Assembly: GCA_964577175.1 (NCBI GenBank)
Contig: CAZNYC010000071.1
Coordinates: forward strand, 1 to 21,043
DNA from: BS750m-G62 sp964577175
GTDB lineage: Bacteria; Planctomycetota; Phycisphaerae; FEN-1346
Direction: 5' to 3'
Length of the DNA: 21,043 nucleotides
The notes below the pieces were generated by a model. It had not been told where the DNA came from. It searched no databases and worked only from the letters and a program-made list of their open reading frames with translations. The translations under genes were made by a program, and so were the position numbers. Shown one piece after another: positions 20,574 to 21,043 of the stretch (positions within the stretch are counted from its first letter, which is position 1; each line of letters opens with the position of its first letter).

Positions 20574-21043
20574 CTAGCCGAGGTCTTCCCACGCGATGGG
20601 GATCTTCTTCAGGGCGTACCCGATCTCGCGCCGCCAGTCGCCGTAGGCCGTCATCCAGTGGAAGCCGGGCATCCGCTTGGCGATGAGGTCGTCGTCGACG
20701 TCGTAGGCGATGTCGATCTGGCTGCGGCAGATGGGCAGGAACGGGGCCTCGATGATCTCGGCCTTCAGGCCCACCCACCGCTCCTCCTTGAAGTCCGGCA
20801 TGACGTTCGTCAGGACCTGGCCCTTGTGCATCTCGACCTTCGGGGCGGCACCGAAGTCCGACTCGAAGTGCGTCACGAGGCGCACGGGCTCCAGCGCCTT
20901 GCCGTCCATCCGCCGCGGCGCCGTGCAGTGCGCGATCGTCGTAATCCCGTGGTGCGGGTACGTCGGGTCGTTCAGGAACGAGGGCCGGCCCGTGATGTTC
21001 GCCATCAGGATGCCCGCCGGGATGACCACGAAGTCCGACTCGC
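20574..21043 (-). CDS. L-fucose-isomerase-like protein, C-terminal part
   Basis: Partial: the frame is open to the window end, so the start lies outside. The visible 156 residues, from ESDFVVIPAGILMANITGRP through PTYPHHGITTIAHCTAPRRMDGK to the C-terminus EDLG, resemble the C-terminal domain of L-fucose/L-arabinose-isomerase-like proteins, which interconvert aldoses and ketoses with Mn2+. The acidic and His residues around TTIAHCT are plausible substrate-domain contacts, but most of the catalytic domain lies upstream. The TAG stop lies inside the CTAG flank of element D. Family is likely; substrate unknown. Confidence 0.7.
   Translation of the reverse strand, partial: ESDFVVIPAGILMANITGRPSFLNDPTYPHHGITTIAHCTAPRRMDGKALEPVRLVTHFESDFGAAPKVEMHKGQVLTNVMPDFKEERWVGLKAEIIEAPFLPICRSQIDIAYDVDDDLIAKRMPGFHWMTAYGDWRREIGYALKKIPIAWEDLG

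Overview
The window is GC-rich, densely coded chromosome, most likely from a planctomycete (Planctomycetota, perhaps a Phycisphaerae-like lineage). This rests on the fused 3-dehydroquinate dehydratase/shikimate dehydrogenase (a plant, chlamydial and planctomycete arrangement), several secreted proteins of no familiar family, a DUF1570 peptidase, a zinc-ribbon-tailed rhomboid and many palindromic or short-period intergenic repeats. The assignment is inference; no rRNA or other taxonomic marker is present.

Layout. 1-967: a palindromic MITE-like element, then surE (minus). 968-2835: accessory stretch with the surE promoter, a second palindromic element, the tail of an IS1380-like transposase and a more AT-rich gene for a Tat-exported metallophosphoesterase. 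2703-3422: the 3' half of a rhomboid protease gene, its front apparently lost at the edge of that stretch. 3452-4904: a small membrane protein and a DUF362 double-[4Fe-4S] protein. 4918-6752 (minus): an ABC/OLD-type ATPase overlapping a DUF4276 gene, a two-gene cassette resembling anti-phage ATPase+nuclease modules, with its own promoter. 6849-7760: a cation diffusion facilitator with an unusual metal site. 8013-11366 (minus): the housekeeping operon def-fmt-DUF116-rsmB. 11543-15008 (plus): a TPR protein, rpsT and the aroD-aroE fusion, read divergently from def. 15009-15466: a third palindromic element and a promoter-like site with no gene behind it. 15467-16106 (minus): a HepT/MntA toxin-antitoxin pair. 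16195-20316 (minus): a secreted protein, an RmlC-like sugar epimerase, a DUF1570 metallopeptidase and a lipoprotein. 20317-20573: relics and a fourth palindromic element. 20574 to the window end (minus): the C-terminal part of an L-fucose-isomerase-like protein.

How the genes fit together. def, fmt and rsmB act in translation start and ribosome maturation; DUF116 is embedded in the operon by overlapping stop/start codons. rpsT and aroDE are also core. The rest is accessory. The ATPase-DUF4276 cassette and HepT/MntA are the likely defence or stress modules, and that HepT contains no tyrosine although tyrosine AMPylation is the known antitoxin mechanism of its family. The non-coding DNA is unusually structured: four long palindromic elements (three with apparent 4-bp target duplications), a large CATTCTGAGG-type hairpin, and 7- or 8-bp-periodic degenerate tracts in at least five gene gaps.
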